Shown here: positions 36,932 through 47,188 of the stretch, piece by piece | How the letters are laid out: every line of letters starts with the position of its first letter | Position numbering within the stretch: position 1 is the stretch's first letter | Origin: Celeribacter neptunius | GTDB lineage: Bacteria; Pseudomonadota; Alphaproteobacteria; Rhodobacterales; Rhodobacteraceae | NCBI RefSeq assembly: GCF_900113955.1 | Contig: NZ_FORH01000003.1 | Span: 310,001 to 374,000 of the forward strand | Direction of reading: 5' to 3' | DNA: 64,000 bases | Notes under the pieces: model-generated | What the model saw: only the letters and a program-made list of their open reading frames with translations | Databases searched by the model: none | What the model was told of the DNA's origin: nothing | Position numbers and translations under genes: made by a program

Positions 36932-37758
36932 GGTGTCACCCTCCCGAATGCGAACCGCGCAGCGAAAGCCGCCAGGACCGGCCAGAGCAGAAGCGAGGCG
37001 AGCGGCTTCCAGATCGCGATACTCGAGGCGGCACCGGCGAGCCCCGAGACCGCACTCACCGCGTCAGATGCTGCGAGATTGTAGATCCGAAAAGCATCGG
37101 CCGGATTGAGGATCAACGCCCAGGGGAAGATATCGGTGGTAAAGACCCCGCCATCGTCGGCCACGATCGCCGCAAGCAGACCGAGATCGTAGAGCACGAT
37201 CATGATCAGCCAGAGACCGATGGCCAGAGCCGCCGCGCCGGAGGGACGGCGTGCCAGCGCGGACATCATGTGACCGAGCGACAGAAATCCCGCGCCCAGA
37301 AGGGTCGAGCTCCAGATCAGCCGCCACAGGGCCGGAAGGCCGGCAAAGGCATCGCCCCCGGCGGTGAGAAACGCGTAGCCTGCCGCCAGCCCGTAGCCGG
37401 CGCCGACGGCAATCGCGACCACCGCAAGCTGTGCCGCGAGTTTTCCGAGCAACATCTCGGAGCGACTGAGCGGATAGGTCAGATGCAGCGGCAAGGTCCC
37501 GCGTTCCACCTCGCCCGCGATGGCATCGAAAGAGATCAGCAAGGCGATCAGCGGCACCAGATAGACCGAAAGCGAGGTCAAGCTCGCGACGGTCACCGAT
37601 AGGGGATCGGCGGCAAGCGATCCGGCGCTGCCCGCCCCAGCCAAGGACAGAACGAGCGAGAACAGCACCATCAGAACCACCCCGACAGCGACCCAGCGAT
37701 TGCGCAGCGCGATGGCAAATTCGATCCGGGCAGTGGACAGGATACGGGCAAACATCAT
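36928..37758 (-). CDS. nosY: NosY, ABC transporter permease for N2O reductase maturation
   Basis: This 276-residue membrane permease with six hydrophobic segments begins with FARILSTARIEFAIALRNRW, typical for ABC-2 type NosY. With NosF and NosD it forms the NosDFY complex that supports copper/sulfur delivery to NosZ. Segments such as LSVYLVPLIALLISFDAIAGEVERGTLPLHLTYPLSRSEMLLGK are characteristic of this family. It overlaps nosF and nosL by ATGA at either end. Confidence 0.93.
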   Translation of the reverse strand: MMFARILSTARIEFAIALRNRWVAVGVVLMVLFSLVLSLAGAGSAGSLAADPLSVTVASLTSLSVYLVPLIALLISFDAIAGEVERGTLPLHLTYPLSRSEMLLGKLAAQLAVVAIAVGAGYGLAAGYAFLTAGGDAFAGLPALWRLIWSSTLLGAGFLSLGHMMSALARRPSGAAALAIGLWLIMIVLYDLGLLAAIVADDGGVFTTDIFPWALILNPADAFRIYNLAASDAVSAVSGLAGAASSIAIWKPLASLLLWPVLAAFAARFAFGRVTP

Positions 37759-38657
37759 GCGGCCCTCCGGCTGATATGCGCGTAGATATCATCGAGCGAC
37801 GGCGGATGGATGTCGAAATCCGCGACGCGTTCGGTATTGGCCGCAAGCCGTTCCAGCACCTGCCCCTTGTCATCCGGCGCACAGGAGAACACCAGTGCGC
37901 CATGCTCTTCCTGGGCCTCCGGGAAGGCATTGGCGAGCGAGGCGCATTTGCCGAGCCGCGGGATCATCGACACGGTCAGCGGCAGGGCGGCGTGACGGCG
38001 CAGGTCGTTCAATGTGCCTTCGGTCACCTGTTGGCCTTTCGACAGGATCACGATCCGGTCGGTGCGGGCCTCCACCTCGGACAGCGCATGCGAGGACAGA
38101 AGGATCGCCGTGCCGTTTTCCGCCAGCTCATCGAGAATATCGTAGAACTCGCGGCGCGAGATCGGATCGAGACCGGAGGTCGGCTCATCGAGCACCATCA
38201 GACGTGGTGCCCCGATCAGCGCCTGCGCCAGACCGATGCGCTGACGCATGCCTTTGGAATAGGTGCCGATCCGACGCCCCGCTGCGCCCTGCAAGCCGAC
38301 CCTGTCGAGAAGCCCATCGGCCTTCGATGCCGCCTCGCCACGCAGGCGCAGGAAATGGCGGATCTGTTCACGTCCGGTGAGCGCCGGGTGAAATGCGGCG
38401 CTTTCCGGCAGATAAGAGCTCAGCGCGCGCGCCACCGGCGAGCCCTGCGCATGTCCGGCGATCGCGATCTCGCCGGAGCTGGGCGCGATCAGTCCCAGAA
38501 CGCATTTCATCAGGGTCGATTTCCCGGCGCCGTTGTGCCCGAGCAGAGCCACGCGCTCGCCGGCGGCGATGGTGAGCGACACATCGGCGAGCGCGGCGGG
38601 ACCCGTCGCGTGTCCGTCGTAGCGCTTAGTGAGATGCGAGAGAGTCAGAAGCGTCAT
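37755..38657 (-). CDS. nosF: NosF, ABC transporter ATPase
   Basis: This 300-residue ATPase has a Walker A motif (LLGHNGAGKSTLMKCVLGL), a signature motif variant (YSKGMRQRIGLAQAL), Walker B (RLMVLDEPTSGLDPISR) and the switch His (LLSSHALSEVE). It powers the NosDFY complex in maturation of the copper centres of NosZ. I chose the ATG with GGAGGT upstream; it lies 32 nt inside the end of nosD. It overlaps nosY by ATGA. Confidence 0.93.
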   Translation of the reverse strand: MTLLTLSHLTKRYDGHATGPAALADVSLTIAAGERVALLGHNGAGKSTLMKCVLGLIAPSSGEIAIAGHAQGSPVARALSSYLPESAAFHPALTGREQIRHFLRLRGEAASKADGLLDRVGLQGAAGRRIGTYSKGMRQRIGLAQALIGAPRLMVLDEPTSGLDPISRREFYDILDELAENGTAILLSSHALSEVEARTDRIVILSKGQQVTEGTLNDLRRHAALPLTVSMIPRLGKCASLANAFPEAQEEHGALVFSCAPDDKGQVLERLAANTERVADFDIHPPSLDDIYAHISRRAA

Positions 38658-39954
38658 CGCGACCTCCATTGGCCCAGAGCGGTGTGGCCTGGGCGAGGGT
38701 TTCATAGGGAGACGGCACCCGATGCACCGGTGCGGTGGTCAGCGGGTGGCTGTCGACGACACCGCCGGTCTGGGTGGCCGGGAATTGCGCCTGCGACCAC
38801 CGCACGAGCTGCACCGCCGGCGTGCCGAGCAGCAGTTTTGCCGCGGGTTGCGACCAGAGGATATGGTCCATCAGATCGTTCGGGCGATAGGCGCTGTCGG
38901 CGCGGGCATCACCATCGAGATCGAAGGCGGCGTGATCCGACCAGAAATTGCCCCGCCCCTCATAGGACCATTCGACATCGCGGGTGCCGACGTATTTGAC
39001 CTGGGTGCGGTTGCCGATAAAGGCGTTGCCGGTGATCGTGTTGCGTTCGGAGCCGGCGGTGAAATGCACCCCGATATCGCAGCCATCAAAGACATTCTCG
39101 GCCAGAAGATTGCGGTGCGAATTGTAGATGAAGGCGCATTTTTCCGTCCCGCCGGTCACCAGATTGGCAAAGATGTCGGATTGGTTGGTGTAATTCAGCA
39201 TGACCCCGTGATCGCGATCATTGATCGAGATATTGTCCCGCGCCACGATCCGGTCGGAATACATCATCGCGAAACCGAGATGGTTGCCGATCGAGATATT
39301 GCCTTCGACCGTGCTGTCGTTGGTGTACATGTAATGCACGGCAAAGCGCAGATCGCGGAACAGATTGCCGCGATAGGTGTTGCGCTTGGACGTGTTGGAG
39401 AAAATCCCGTCGCGACCGTAGCGGATCTCATTGCCTTCAACCACCGAACCCGGTGCATTCCAGACATAGACCCCGTTGCCGCGGTCATTCATCCGTGCCA
39501 GCCGCAGCCCCTCGATCCGGTTGCCTTTCACCAGCGCATCCCGCGCGCCGTGAATGTCGACCCCGACGAGATTGCCGCGAATGTCATTGTCGAGGATACG
39601 GGCCCCGCGGGCGGCTTTGGTCAGTTTCACGCCGGCATCAATGGTGTCGTGCGAACGTCCCGACCCGGTGATGGTCAACCCGGTCACAATGACATCGGGC
39701 GCATCGACGGTGATGACGGAGCCCTGCCCCGCAGCATCGATCACCGCACCGGATTTTCCGGAGAGCGTCAGCGGTTTGTCGATCACCACAGGACCGGCAT
39801 AGCGCCCTGCGGTCAGAATAAGATCATCCCCCGCCGCGGCCTGAGCCACGGCGGAAGACAGAGCACCCTCACCCGGCACAACCGTCACCCGCTCGGCACG
39901 GAGCGGCGCACCAAGTGAGAGAATGATCAGCAGGGTGAGAATGAACCGGTGCAT
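38626..39954 (-). CDS. nosD: NosD, periplasmic beta-helix copper-centre maturation protein
   Basis: This 442-residue exported protein has a signal peptide (MHRFILTLLIILSLGAPLRA) and a right-handed beta-helix built from many short repeats, for example GNVYVWN-like turns and the segments VVEGNEIRYGRDGIFSNTSKRN and TNDSTVEGNISIGNHLGFAMMYSDRI. NosD pairs with NosFY and binds NosL and NosZ in copper-site assembly. The start follows the nosZ stop region by overlap, with GGAGCC upstream; a longer frame is a shadow of nosZ. Confidence 0.93.
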   Translation of the reverse strand: MHRFILTLLIILSLGAPLRAERVTVVPGEGALSSAVAQAAAGDDLILTAGRYAGPVVIDKPLTLSGKSGAVIDAAGQGSVITVDAPDVIVTGLTITGSGRSHDTIDAGVKLTKAARGARILDNDIRGNLVGVDIHGARDALVKGNRIEGLRLARMNDRGNGVYVWNAPGSVVEGNEIRYGRDGIFSNTSKRNTYRGNLFRDLRFAVHYMYTNDSTVEGNISIGNHLGFAMMYSDRIVARDNISINDRDHGVMLNYTNQSDIFANLVTGGTEKCAFIYNSHRNLLAENVFDGCDIGVHFTAGSERNTITGNAFIGNRTQVKYVGTRDVEWSYEGRGNFWSDHAAFDLDGDARADSAYRPNDLMDHILWSQPAAKLLLGTPAVQLVRWSQAQFPATQTGGVVDSHPLTTAPVHRVPSPYETLAQATPLWANGGRDDASDSLASH

Positions 39955-39955
39955 C

Positions 39956-41893
39956 TTATGCAGGCTCCACCAGCATGCGGCCGCGCATTTCCATGTGCAG
40001 CGCATGGCAGAACCACTGGCAATAATACCAGTAGACGCCGGGTTTTTCGGCCACGAAGGTGGTCGAGGCCGTCGCCTGCGGCGCCACTTCCATCGCCACC
40101 CCGTGGTTGTTGAGCGTGAACCCGTGGGTCAGATCATCGATGTCATCGAGGTTGGTGACGATCACGGTCACCTCGTCCCCCTGTTTCACGGTGAATTTCT
40201 CCATCGCGAATTCCGGCGCCTGTGCCGACATATAGACCCGCACCTTGTTGCCGTCGCGGATCACCTCGGCGTGCCAGTCATCCATATCGACGCCATCGGC
40301 GAGACCCTGGTTGCGCGTATCGGCAAAGAACCGGTCCTCGCGGTTCCAGACGGAGACCGGGTTCACCACCGAACGGTGCACGATGATACTGTCATGCGGC
40401 TCGGCAAAGGTCGGGCCATCGTGAACCAGTTCCAGCTCTTCGCCGTTGATCGAGAAAAGCTGCTCGTTCTCGGGCTTCAGGGGACCGACATTGAGGAACC
40501 GGTCTTTCGAGAACTTGTTCATCGAAATGTACCATTTGCCATCGGCCTCGAGGGTTTCGCCCATGGAGGTGGAGTTATGGCCCGGCTGATAATGCACGTC
40601 TTTCTTGGTGAGGATCGGATCGACATCCTCGCCGGCATAGGCACGCACGGCTTTCTCGATGTTCCACATCACCACCTGGCTGTCCAAAAACAGCGTAGTG
40701 AGCGCGTTGCCCTTGCCGTCGAAACAGGTGTGAAGCGGCCCGAGCCCCAATTCCGGCTCCCCGACCACGGCGGAGCGCGGATCGACATCGCTTTCGAACA
40801 GCGCGTCGAGTTTGCGCACATCGATCACCGACACAGTGGGCGACAGTTTGCCGTTGATGCAGAGGTGGATCTTATCCGGCGCCATGTTCACGCCATGCGG
40901 GCTATTGGGGATCGGAATATAGCGAGTGTATTTCTTGTTCTGACCTTTGCGGCCATCGATCACCTTCACCCCGTTGAGTTCGATGAAATCTCCGGCGGCG
41001 ATGCCTTTTTCGATCTCTTCGAGATTGAACACCACCACATGGTCCATTTCCGCGGCCATCATCTCCGCGAGGTTCATGCCCATTTCCGAGTTATACGAGG
41101 TCGAGAAGGCATATTTGCCATCATAATCGCAATCGGTGTTGTCGAGATTGCCGGAAACCATCACCTGCCAGGCCACCTGCATCTCGTCGGCATCCACGGC
41201 GGTGAAGAAGTTGACGTATTTCTCCGGCTCGTCCAACACCGACCCGTCATTGACCATCGGCGTCTCGTCTTCGCCATTGGCAAACACGTAATTGGTGCGC
41301 GGCCATTTCTGCGGCCGCAGACCGTGGATCGCCTTGGCGTTGGGAATCTCGAGGATCTTGTCGCATTTCATGACATCGCAACGCACGCGGGCGACGCGGG
41401 TGTTGGCCTTGTCATTCATGAACAAGAAACGACCATCGTATTTGCCTTCGGTGAAAGACATGTGGACGTGGTGCAAATCACCGTTGTCATGCACTTTCTT
41501 ACCCTGGGCTTCGAGATAGGCCTTGGTCTCCGGCAGCATGTTCTCGGTCAACACCTTGAGGCTCTCGTTGGTGGCGCCCCAGCCGGTCGCCGAGCAGCGG
41601 TTGAACACCGGCACCCGCATGAATTCACGCATCGACGGAATGCCGAGAATGCGCATCTCGCCGGTCTGTCCCGAGGACCAGAACCCGTAATATTCGTCAA
41701 GCTCGCCCGGCCCCGGGATCGCGGCGTCATGACCCGATTGTGCAGCCGCGGAACGCGCGCCCGCTGCGGTCAGTGCGGCCGTGCCTCCGAGCAGGCCAAG
41801 CCGCCCGCCAGTGCCGCCGAGCAATGCAGCCCCGGTTGCCGTGGCGCCCATGAAGCCGCGCCGGCTCAGTCCTTTTTGATCCGTCTCAGACAT
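39956..41893 (-). CDS. nosZ: Nitrous oxide reductase NosZ (clade I, Tat-exported)
   Basis: This periplasmic homodimeric copper enzyme of 645 residues reduces N2O to N2. A twin-arginine signal (SRRGFMG, Arg11-Arg12) marks the clade I type. The N-terminal propeller holds the CuZ histidines, in segments such as [16 protein letters not shown] and [11 protein letters not shown]. The C-terminal cupredoxin domain carries the CuA site with Cys625, Cys629, His633 and Met636 ([12 protein letters not shown]). The ATG at 41893 has AAGGAAA upstream; 81 extra upstream codons read into nosR and are not part of it. It starts 14 nt after nosR. Confidence 0.97.
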   Translation of the reverse strand: MSETDQKGLSRRGFMGATATGAALLGGTGGRLGLLGGTAALTAAGARSAAAQSGHDAAIPGPGELDEYYGFWSSGQTGEMRILGIPSMREFMRVPVFNRCSATGWGATNESLKVLTENMLPETKAYLEAQGKKVHDNGDLHHVHMSFTEGKYDGRFLFMNDKANTRVARVRCDVMKCDKILEIPNAKAIHGLRPQKWPRTNYVFANGEDETPMVNDGSVLDEPEKYVNFFTAVDADEMQVAWQVMVSGNLDNTDCDYDGKYAFSTSYNSEMGMNLAEMMAAEMDHVVVFNLEEIEKGIAAGDFIELNGVKVIDGRKGQNKKYTRYIPIPNSPHGVNMAPDKIHLCINGKLSPTVSVIDVRKLDALFESDVDPRSAVVGEPELGLGPLHTCFDGKGNALTTLFLDSQVVMWNIEKAVRAYAGEDVDPILTKKDVHYQPGHNSTSMGETLEADGKWYISMNKFSKDRFLNVGPLKPENEQLFSINGEELELVHDGPTFAEPHDSIIVHRSVVNPVSVWNREDRFFADTRNQGLADGVDMDDWHAEVIRDGNKVRVYMSAQAPEFAMEKFTVKQGDEVTVIVTNLDDIDDLTHGFTLNNHGVAMEVAPQATASTTFVAEKPGVYWYYCQWFCHALHMEMRGRMLVEPA

Positions 41894-41907
41894 GATGTTT
41901 CCTTTCT

Positions 41908-44145
41908 CTAAGTGCGGATGTTGGGATGGTTTTCGATCCCGGCGGTTTTCGCCGCTCTGGGAGCGTTGGAGAGATCCGGAGGGACATTGGAGCCGCTCGC
42001 CGTCGCGCGCCGTTTCAGCTTTTTGATGACGACGGGGCATTTGTCCCTGGATTGGTAGAGCACCTGACAATGCATGCAGTTCAGGCATTCGTTCGGGTTG
42101 ATCTCGCCGGTCGGGTGGATCGCCTGCACCATGCATTCATTGCCGCAGGTCTGGCAGGGGCTGCCGCAGTCCTTGTAGCGTTTCAGCCAATCGAACATGC
42201 GCAGCCGGGCCGGGATCGCCAGCGCCGCACCAAGCGGGCAGAGATAGCGACAGTAGAAACGCTCGACGAACAGCCCGGCGATCAACAGCGCCGCAGCATA
42301 GGCGACAAAGGGCCAGGCGCGGATGAATTTCAGCACGATCGCGGTCTTGAACGGCTCCACCTCGGCCAGGTGCTCGGCCTGCTCGATCGAATAGAGCGAC
42401 ACGGCAAAGAGCCCGAGGAAGATCATGTATTTCAACGCCCAGAGCCGCTCGTGCAGCCCCCAGGGCAGGGTGATCTGCGGCACGCCCAAACGCCGGGCGA
42501 TATGGTTCGACAGCTCCTGCAAGGCGCCGAAGGGGCAGAGCCAGCCGCAATAAGCCCCCCGACCCCAAAACAGCAGCGCAGCCGCGACCGAGAACCACAG
42601 GATGAAGGTCAGCGGATCGAGCAGGAAGGCCTGCCAGCTGAACTCTGTCATCAACGCCCCGAACAGGGCCATCAGGTTCACCACCGACAATTGCGCGTTC
42701 CACATCCAGCCAAGCGCCACCAGCGTCACGGTCAGAAAGGCATAGCGAAAGATCTTCGTTCCCCGAGCCGAACGGGTCAGCAGCATCTGGAAGAAAAAGG
42801 CCAGTGTCAGCACGGCCAGCATGCTGGCCAGCACCACGATCTGCGGCGTCTTGTCCACCCAGATACGTTTCCACAGCGCCGCTTGCGCTGCGGCTTCGCT
42901 ATTGTCCTCGGAGATCACCGCCGGTTGCGGTGCCGACACTGCGCGCAGATAGGATTTCGGCAGCTGATAGCCCAGATCGAAGGTGGTAAAGACCTTCTCG
43001 ATCGCAGCCACTTCGCGCTGCACCAAAAGCTGCAGGCGGAAAGGTTTGGTCGGATCGAACCCGACATCGGCGGGGATCTTGAACAGGTCGCGCTCGACAA
43101 ATTCCGGCGCATCCGCCGCTGCAATCACGCCCATGCGGCGATGACCCCGGTCCCGGAACCGCACGGAGACATCGTCCTGAATGAGCACGATCCGGTCGAA
43201 AATCCCGCCCCGCACATAGCCCGAACCTTTGAAGGAATAGAGACCGCGCCCGGTGACGGCGATCGCGTGCTCGCCCTCTTCGAGCCAGTCCTGCAGATTG
43301 CGGTTTTCGGCCTCGCCCAGAATGGCCTCGCCAATCCCCGGCACGGAAACCAGCGCCATCTGCATGTCTATGAACACGGTCTCCGGCGGCTCTGTGAGCG
43401 CACGTTTGGCGGCGCGCGGATCATCCATGGCGGCGAAGGCCGCGTTGATCTGTCCAACGTCGAGCGACATGCGGCGCACCGTGCCGTCGCCTTCCATGTC
43501 CATCCAGCTTGCGGGCGCCTGAACCGTGGCATCGACCTCGAACTTCGGCCCGGTATCCACTTCGGCATGGAGCCCGCCAAGACCGAGAGCTCGCGCAACC
43601 TTGAGACCGGAGCGGATGATGCTGTCGTCGATCACCATCACCGTCACGGTCGCCCCGGAGATGATGTTGAGATCATGCGAGGAGCCGCCGCTCTCGGCCT
43701 CATCGACCAGGCTCACGCCGCGGTAATCGGCGGCCATGGCCTTGATCTTCGTATCGGGAATACCGATGAGAACGATCGGTTCGGAATGTTTGACGAGTTT
43801 CACCCCGAGCACACGGGCATCCCCGTCAACCGCCACCATCGTGTGGATCGGCTTGCCCGAGTAGCCCGTGGTGCCGACGAAATCCGAGGTGACATAGACC
43901 CAGCCGAGTTGTTCTTGCCCCGCCAGAATGGGCGCAACCGGGATATCGTCGCGGATCGCCCCGAAAGCATCCGCCCCCTCGACAATCTCGCCGGGGGTTT
44001 CCGATTGCAGGAAGCGGGCGAGAACGGGCTGGGTCGCTTGTGCAGTCGCTCTATCCGGAGATAGGAGCCCTGCGAAAAGCAGCGCGATCAGAAGGCAGAA
44101 GAGCCTGCCGAAAGACGCAAAAGGATTTTCTGACAATCGCAACAT
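41908..44145 (-). CDS. nosR: NosR, membrane flavo-iron-sulfur regulator/electron donor for NosZ
   Basis: This 745-residue membrane protein has a signal peptide and an N-terminal periplasmic FMN-binding domain with the covalent flavin motif [12 protein letters not shown] near residue 160. Then come several transmembrane helices with HxxxCP-like cluster segments ([19 protein letters not shown] and [17 protein letters not shown]). The C-terminal ferredoxin-type 4Fe-4S motifs are [15 protein letters not shown] and [20 protein letters not shown]. NosR supports electron flow to NosZ and nos expression. It follows nosC by 3 nt. Confidence 0.96.
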   Translation of the reverse strand: MLRLSENPFASFGRLFCLLIALLFAGLLSPDRATAQATQPVLARFLQSETPGEIVEGADAFGAIRDDIPVAPILAGQEQLGWVYVTSDFVGTTGYSGKPIHTMVAVDGDARVLGVKLVKHSEPIVLIGIPDTKIKAMAADYRGVSLVDEAESGGSSHDLNIISGATVTVMVIDDSIIRSGLKVARALGLGGLHAEVDTGPKFEVDATVQAPASWMDMEGDGTVRRMSLDVGQINAAFAAMDDPRAAKRALTEPPETVFIDMQMALVSVPGIGEAILGEAENRNLQDWLEEGEHAIAVTGRGLYSFKGSGYVRGGIFDRIVLIQDDVSVRFRDRGHRRMGVIAAADAPEFVERDLFKIPADVGFDPTKPFRLQLLVQREVAAIEKVFTTFDLGYQLPKSYLRAVSAPQPAVISEDNSEAAAQAALWKRIWVDKTPQIVVLASMLAVLTLAFFFQMLLTRSARGTKIFRYAFLTVTLVALGWMWNAQLSVVNLMALFGALMTEFSWQAFLLDPLTFILWFSVAAALLFWGRGAYCGWLCPFGALQELSNHIARRLGVPQITLPWGLHERLWALKYMIFLGLFAVSLYSIEQAEHLAEVEPFKTAIVLKFIRAWPFVAYAAALLIAGLFVERFYCRYLCPLGAALAIPARLRMFDWLKRYKDCGSPCQTCGNECMVQAIHPTGEINPNECLNCMHCQVLYQSRDKCPVVIKKLKRRATASGSNVPPDLSNAPRAAKTAGIENHPNIRT

Positions 44146-44148
44146 GGA

Positions 44149-44529
44149 TCAAACCTTGCTCTGGCTGGGAGGACCACGGGACGGTCGCCAGATGCGTTCG
44201 CTGCGCTCCGGCAGGATGGTCAACGTGATGAAAACGGGTTTCCCCCGCACCGCGTTCAGGCACTTGAATTTAAACGCGAACAGTGCGGCCAGCGGCACGA
44301 GGGAACAGTCTGCGCAATGCGCGCATCCTTTGGTGTCTTTGGACGAGACGGGCTCGCCATTCGCATCCAATGTGATCGTTTCCGCCCCGGATTGGCCACA
44401 GATCACGATGCTGGTCTGACCCGCGCGGGAAAGAACATGCGCGGTTTTCAAAAGCCCCGACATCCCTGCCCCGGCCAACAGGCTAAGGGCGAGAAACGCG
44501 GAGATCACAAGAGGCACATAGCGGGTCAT
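44149..44529 (-). CDS. nosC: NosC-like small protein with CxxCxxC motif
   Basis: This 126-residue protein has an N-terminal hydrophobic segment (RYVPLVISAFLALSLLAGAG) and a CAHCADC motif (Cys69, Cys72, Cys75) after ITLDANGEPVSSKDTKG. NosC, the first gene of Paracoccus nosCRZDFYLX, is a small protein of unknown function with this CxxCxxC arrangement. The ATG at 44529 is used because the alternative start at 44565 falls in the regulatory box. The start codon is only 42.5 nt from the box centre, so the transcript may be almost leaderless. The motif suggests metal or redox binding, which is inference. Confidence 0.75.
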   Translation of the reverse strand: MTRYVPLVISAFLALSLLAGAGMSGLLKTAHVLSRAGQTSIVICGQSGAETITLDANGEPVSSKDTKGCAHCADCSLVPLAALFAFKFKCLNAVRGKPVFITLTILPERSERIWRPSRGPPSQSKV

Positions 44530-44564
44530 AGCCGCAGAAATGCGCGACACGCGGCGCACACTCA

Positions 44565-44578
44565 TTGACTATTATCAA
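44565..44578. promoter_or_regulatory. FNR/Dnr-type box upstream of nosCRZDFYLX
   Basis: TTGACTATTATCAA has perfect half-sites and the four-base spacer, directly upstream of nosC. It is the only promoter-like site seen for the nine-gene nos unit. Confidence 0.8.
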
Positions 44579-44751
44579 GAGCACGCGAAAGGCGCCCTTT
44601 TCACAAAAACATTCTTTAAATCGAATATCCTGCACCATGAGCTCCCCCCCGTATTTCGGACACTCACATATGCTACGATTTGCAATCTTCTGATCTTCGA
44701 CGAGAAGGAGACCGGGACCTTGTCCGCCATCGATCCGAGGACGATGGCCGA

Positions 44752-45177
44752 GTGGAGGCAGACTTCTGCGTCGACGCACTGAACGAGGCCATTCACAAGT
44801 TCAGACCGCCCGAGATCATGAATATTTCCCAAGGCCCCAGTTCACGTCCTTCGCCTGGACGGATCGGCTCCGCCGGTCTGGTGTGCGGATCTCCCTCTCG
44901 GCGATTACCTGCAATCGCCTGCCGGCAATGTTGGAATGGAAAAGGCCGGTTCCTCGACAAGATCTTCATCGAGAGGTTATGGCACACCCGGAAATACGAG
45001 TGTGTCTACCTCCATGTCTGGGAGACCGGTTCAGCGACGAAGGCAGCCATCCCGAACCGGAGGACCTTCCACAACCATCAGCGCCCTCACTCTGCCCTCG
45101 GCGGCAAGCCACCGGCGCTGGCCCATTGGCAGAAAAGGATATCAACCAACCCGATCAGCAGCGTCGAGCAGCTTTAA
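44752..45177 (+). pseudogene. Decayed IS3-family transposase (OrfB C-terminal part)
   Basis: The reading shows pieces of an IS3-type integrase core. VEADFCVDALNEAI comes first, then QFTSFAWTDRLRRSGVRISL in a different frame, then FLDKIFIERLWHTRKYECVYLHVWETGS and HNHQRPHSALGGKPPA back in the first frame. At least two frameshifts and a missing N-terminal half show it is dead. It resembles the IS407-like OrfB end. No intact terminal inverted repeats or target duplication were found. It lies at the boundary between the nos operon and the catabolic cluster. Confidence 0.8.
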
Positions 45178-45525
45178 TTATGCCAGGTCCTGTCCAAGAG
45201 ATGCGGCGTGGATCATTCTTCCCAGATCGACAAACCGATCAATCGAACGCAGTACGTGATCTTGGGGAACATGATCTTCCAGAGAGAACTTGTAGAAACA
45301 GGCTGACTACGCTTCCTGTCTCGGCCATTTCTGCTGAATGTGACGGCCGCTGAAATGGGTCGACTTAGGGCGATGTGACAAGACAGAACTTCAAACCCAA
45401 GCAGAGCCGTGGCGAGAAAGTTGGGAGAGAGATTTATCGTGCGTCCCGCAAACGGTATTCAACGGAACATGCTCTGCTGATTGGACGGAAAGGCAATTTC
45501 TCGCCTTTCCGTTATTCCTTCATGT
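45178..45525. other. Gene-free stretch after the IS remnant
   Basis: About 350 bases without a supported gene. A short frame reading YVILGNMIFQRELVETG followed by a stop may be the tail of another degraded mobile element, but I cannot identify it. The hairpin at 45486-45511 lies at its end. Confidence 0.4.
45486..45511. terminator. Hairpin after the CoA-transferase gene
   Basis: CGGAAAGGC and GCCTTTCCG form a 9-bp stem around an 8-base loop, 14 nt beyond the stop of the minus-strand CoA-transferase gene. A T-rich tail is present only on the plus strand. Confidence 0.5.
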
Positions 45526-46767
45526 CTAAATCGGATCTTTGACTGCGGTTCGACCGCCAATGACTGCGCGCCGCCGCAGCTGGTCGACCTTTTCCTCGGA
45601 ATATCCCAGTGCATCACGGAGAACTTCTAAGGTGTTTTCGCCCAAAAGTGACGGCGCTGTCGCCGGAACGGCTCCTCTTCCATCGAACTTTATGGGCCCC
45701 CGCACGACTTTCATGGCTCCGATTTCCAGGTGGGACACCTCTTCGACCAGCTGATGGTCCGCGACATGTTGCTGTTCCAAGGCCTCGCCAATGGACAGGA
45801 TCGGCGCATTGGGGACGTCGAACTGTGTCAGACGGTCCAGCCAATAGACGGTGCTGTCGCGGGTCATCCGTTCATGGAGGATGGGTTCCAATTGGTCGCG
45901 ATTGGCGAGCCGGGCCTCATAGAGTGCGAAACGCGGGTCTTCGATCAGATCGTCGCGCCCGAGGCATCGTGCGAAATTGTGCCAGAACCGTTCCGTCAGA
46001 CAGGCGACGATCACATGGCCGTCCTTCGTGGGAAAAGACCCATAGGGGACAATGCTGGGATGCTGCGTGCCAACCGGCTTCGGGCTCTCTCCGGTGACAA
46101 AATAGATTTGCGACAGATAGCCCTGCAACGCGATCAGGCTGTCGAGCATTGCGATTTCGACATGACGCCCGTGTCCGGTCACATTGCGCTCATGGAGCGC
46201 AGCAAGCACGCCGAACAGAGAGAAAATGCTGCCGGCCATATCCCCCATCGGGATGCCGAGCTTGTTCGGGGCCTGTCCGGGTTCGCAATTGATGCTCATG
46301 ATGCCCGAGAGCGCCTGCGCCACGATATCAAAGGCAGGTTTGTCTGCGTGGGGGCTGTTCTTGCCGAACCCGGTGATGGAGCAATAGATCAGCTTTTCGT
46401 TCACCGCTTTGAGGGTCTCGTAGCCGAGGCCGAGCCGGTCCATCACACCCGGCCGGAAGTTTTCGAGCACGATATCGCTCTGAGCCGCGAGGTCTTTGGC
46501 GATCTGCACGCCTTCGGGGGATTTCAGATCAAGAGCGATACTCTTTTTGCAGCGATTGAGCGCGATGTAGTAATGGCTCATTCCTCCGATGAAAGGCGGG
46601 AAATTCCGTGTTTCGTCGCCTTTTTCCACCGGTTCGACCTTGATGATTTCGGCGCCGAGATCGGCAAGCACCATGCTTGCGTAGGGGCCGGATAGGATGC
46701 GTGAAAAGTCGAGAACTTTGATGCCGGAAAGAGGGCCCTGATAGGTTGTGCGTTCGTGCTGGGTCAT
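45526..46767 (-). CDS. Class III CoA-transferase (CaiB/BaiF family)
   Basis: This 413-residue enzyme moves CoA between carboxylic acids in the cytoplasm. Family motifs are GIKVLDFSRILSGPYASMVLADLGAEIIKVEP, LDLKSPEGVQIAKDLAAQSDIVLENFRPGVMDRLGLGYE and GIPMGDMAGSIFSLFGVLAAL, where the Asp of GDMAGS is the catalytic acid. It follows the thioesterase gene on the minus strand by one nucleotide. With the thioesterase and the acyl-CoA synthetase it handles CoA activation in the IclR-controlled cluster. The donor and acceptor acids cannot be read from the sequence. Confidence 0.92.
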   Translation of the reverse strand: MTQHERTTYQGPLSGIKVLDFSRILSGPYASMVLADLGAEIIKVEPVEKGDETRNFPPFIGGMSHYYIALNRCKKSIALDLKSPEGVQIAKDLAAQSDIVLENFRPGVMDRLGLGYETLKAVNEKLIYCSITGFGKNSPHADKPAFDIVAQALSGIMSINCEPGQAPNKLGIPMGDMAGSIFSLFGVLAALHERNVTGHGRHVEIAMLDSLIALQGYLSQIYFVTGESPKPVGTQHPSIVPYGSFPTKDGHVIVACLTERFWHNFARCLGRDDLIEDPRFALYEARLANRDQLEPILHERMTRDSTVYWLDRLTQFDVPNAPILSIGEALEQQHVADHQLVEEVSHLEIGAMKVVRGPIKFDGRGAVPATAPSLLGENTLEVLRDALGYSEEKVDQLRRRAVIGGRTAVKDPI

Positions 46768-46768
46768 C

Positions 46769-47182
46769 TCATGCCGCCTTTCGGGAAATTTTCATCACCG
46801 CCGTGGCAAGGGCGATGACCTGCACGCCGTCAAGAACTTCCGCATCAAGGAACATCAGCGAGCCAGTGGTCTCTCGGACCGTCGCACGAGCTTGCAGACG
46901 TGCCCCGGGTTTTGACGCGCTGACGAAGCGCGTGTCCAATTGCACCGTGACACAAGGCGCGCGGTCGGCCGCGTTCCAGGCCTCAAGCGCAATTGCCTGA
47001 TCGAGCAGCGACGTGATGACACCGCCATGCACCAGCCCCAAGGCATTGCTATGATCCTTTGTGGTCTGCAGCGCGTAGACGAAACCTCCCAATTCGTTGC
47101 GCGCGGACATCAAAGGTCCGATCTGTTCCATAAGCCCGCCTGCTTTCAGTGGTTTCCATATGGTCTCCTCCCCAAGTGTCAT
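46769..47182 (-). CDS. PaaI-type hotdog thioesterase
   Basis: This 137-residue single-hotdog protein has the family signature ALGLVHGGVITSLLDQAIALEAWNA and the later TVQLDTRFVSASKPGARLQARATV. Such enzymes hydrolyse acyl-CoA thioesters and often serve to release CoA from dead-end products. It lies between the IclR regulator and the CoA-transferase gene on the minus strand and is probably cotranscribed with both. Substrate specificity is unknown. Confidence 0.85.
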   Translation of the reverse strand: MTLGEETIWKPLKAGGLMEQIGPLMSARNELGGFVYALQTTKDHSNALGLVHGGVITSLLDQAIALEAWNAADRAPCVTVQLDTRFVSASKPGARLQARATVRETTGSLMFLDAEVLDGVQVIALATAVMKISRKAA

Positions 47183-47188
47183 TGGCCT

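Noticed and set aside
45220-45306. A second transposon fragment (frame ending YVILGNMIFQRELVETG)
   Set aside because: Too short and without a motif I can tie to a named transposase family, so it is mentioned only in the gene-free stretch.
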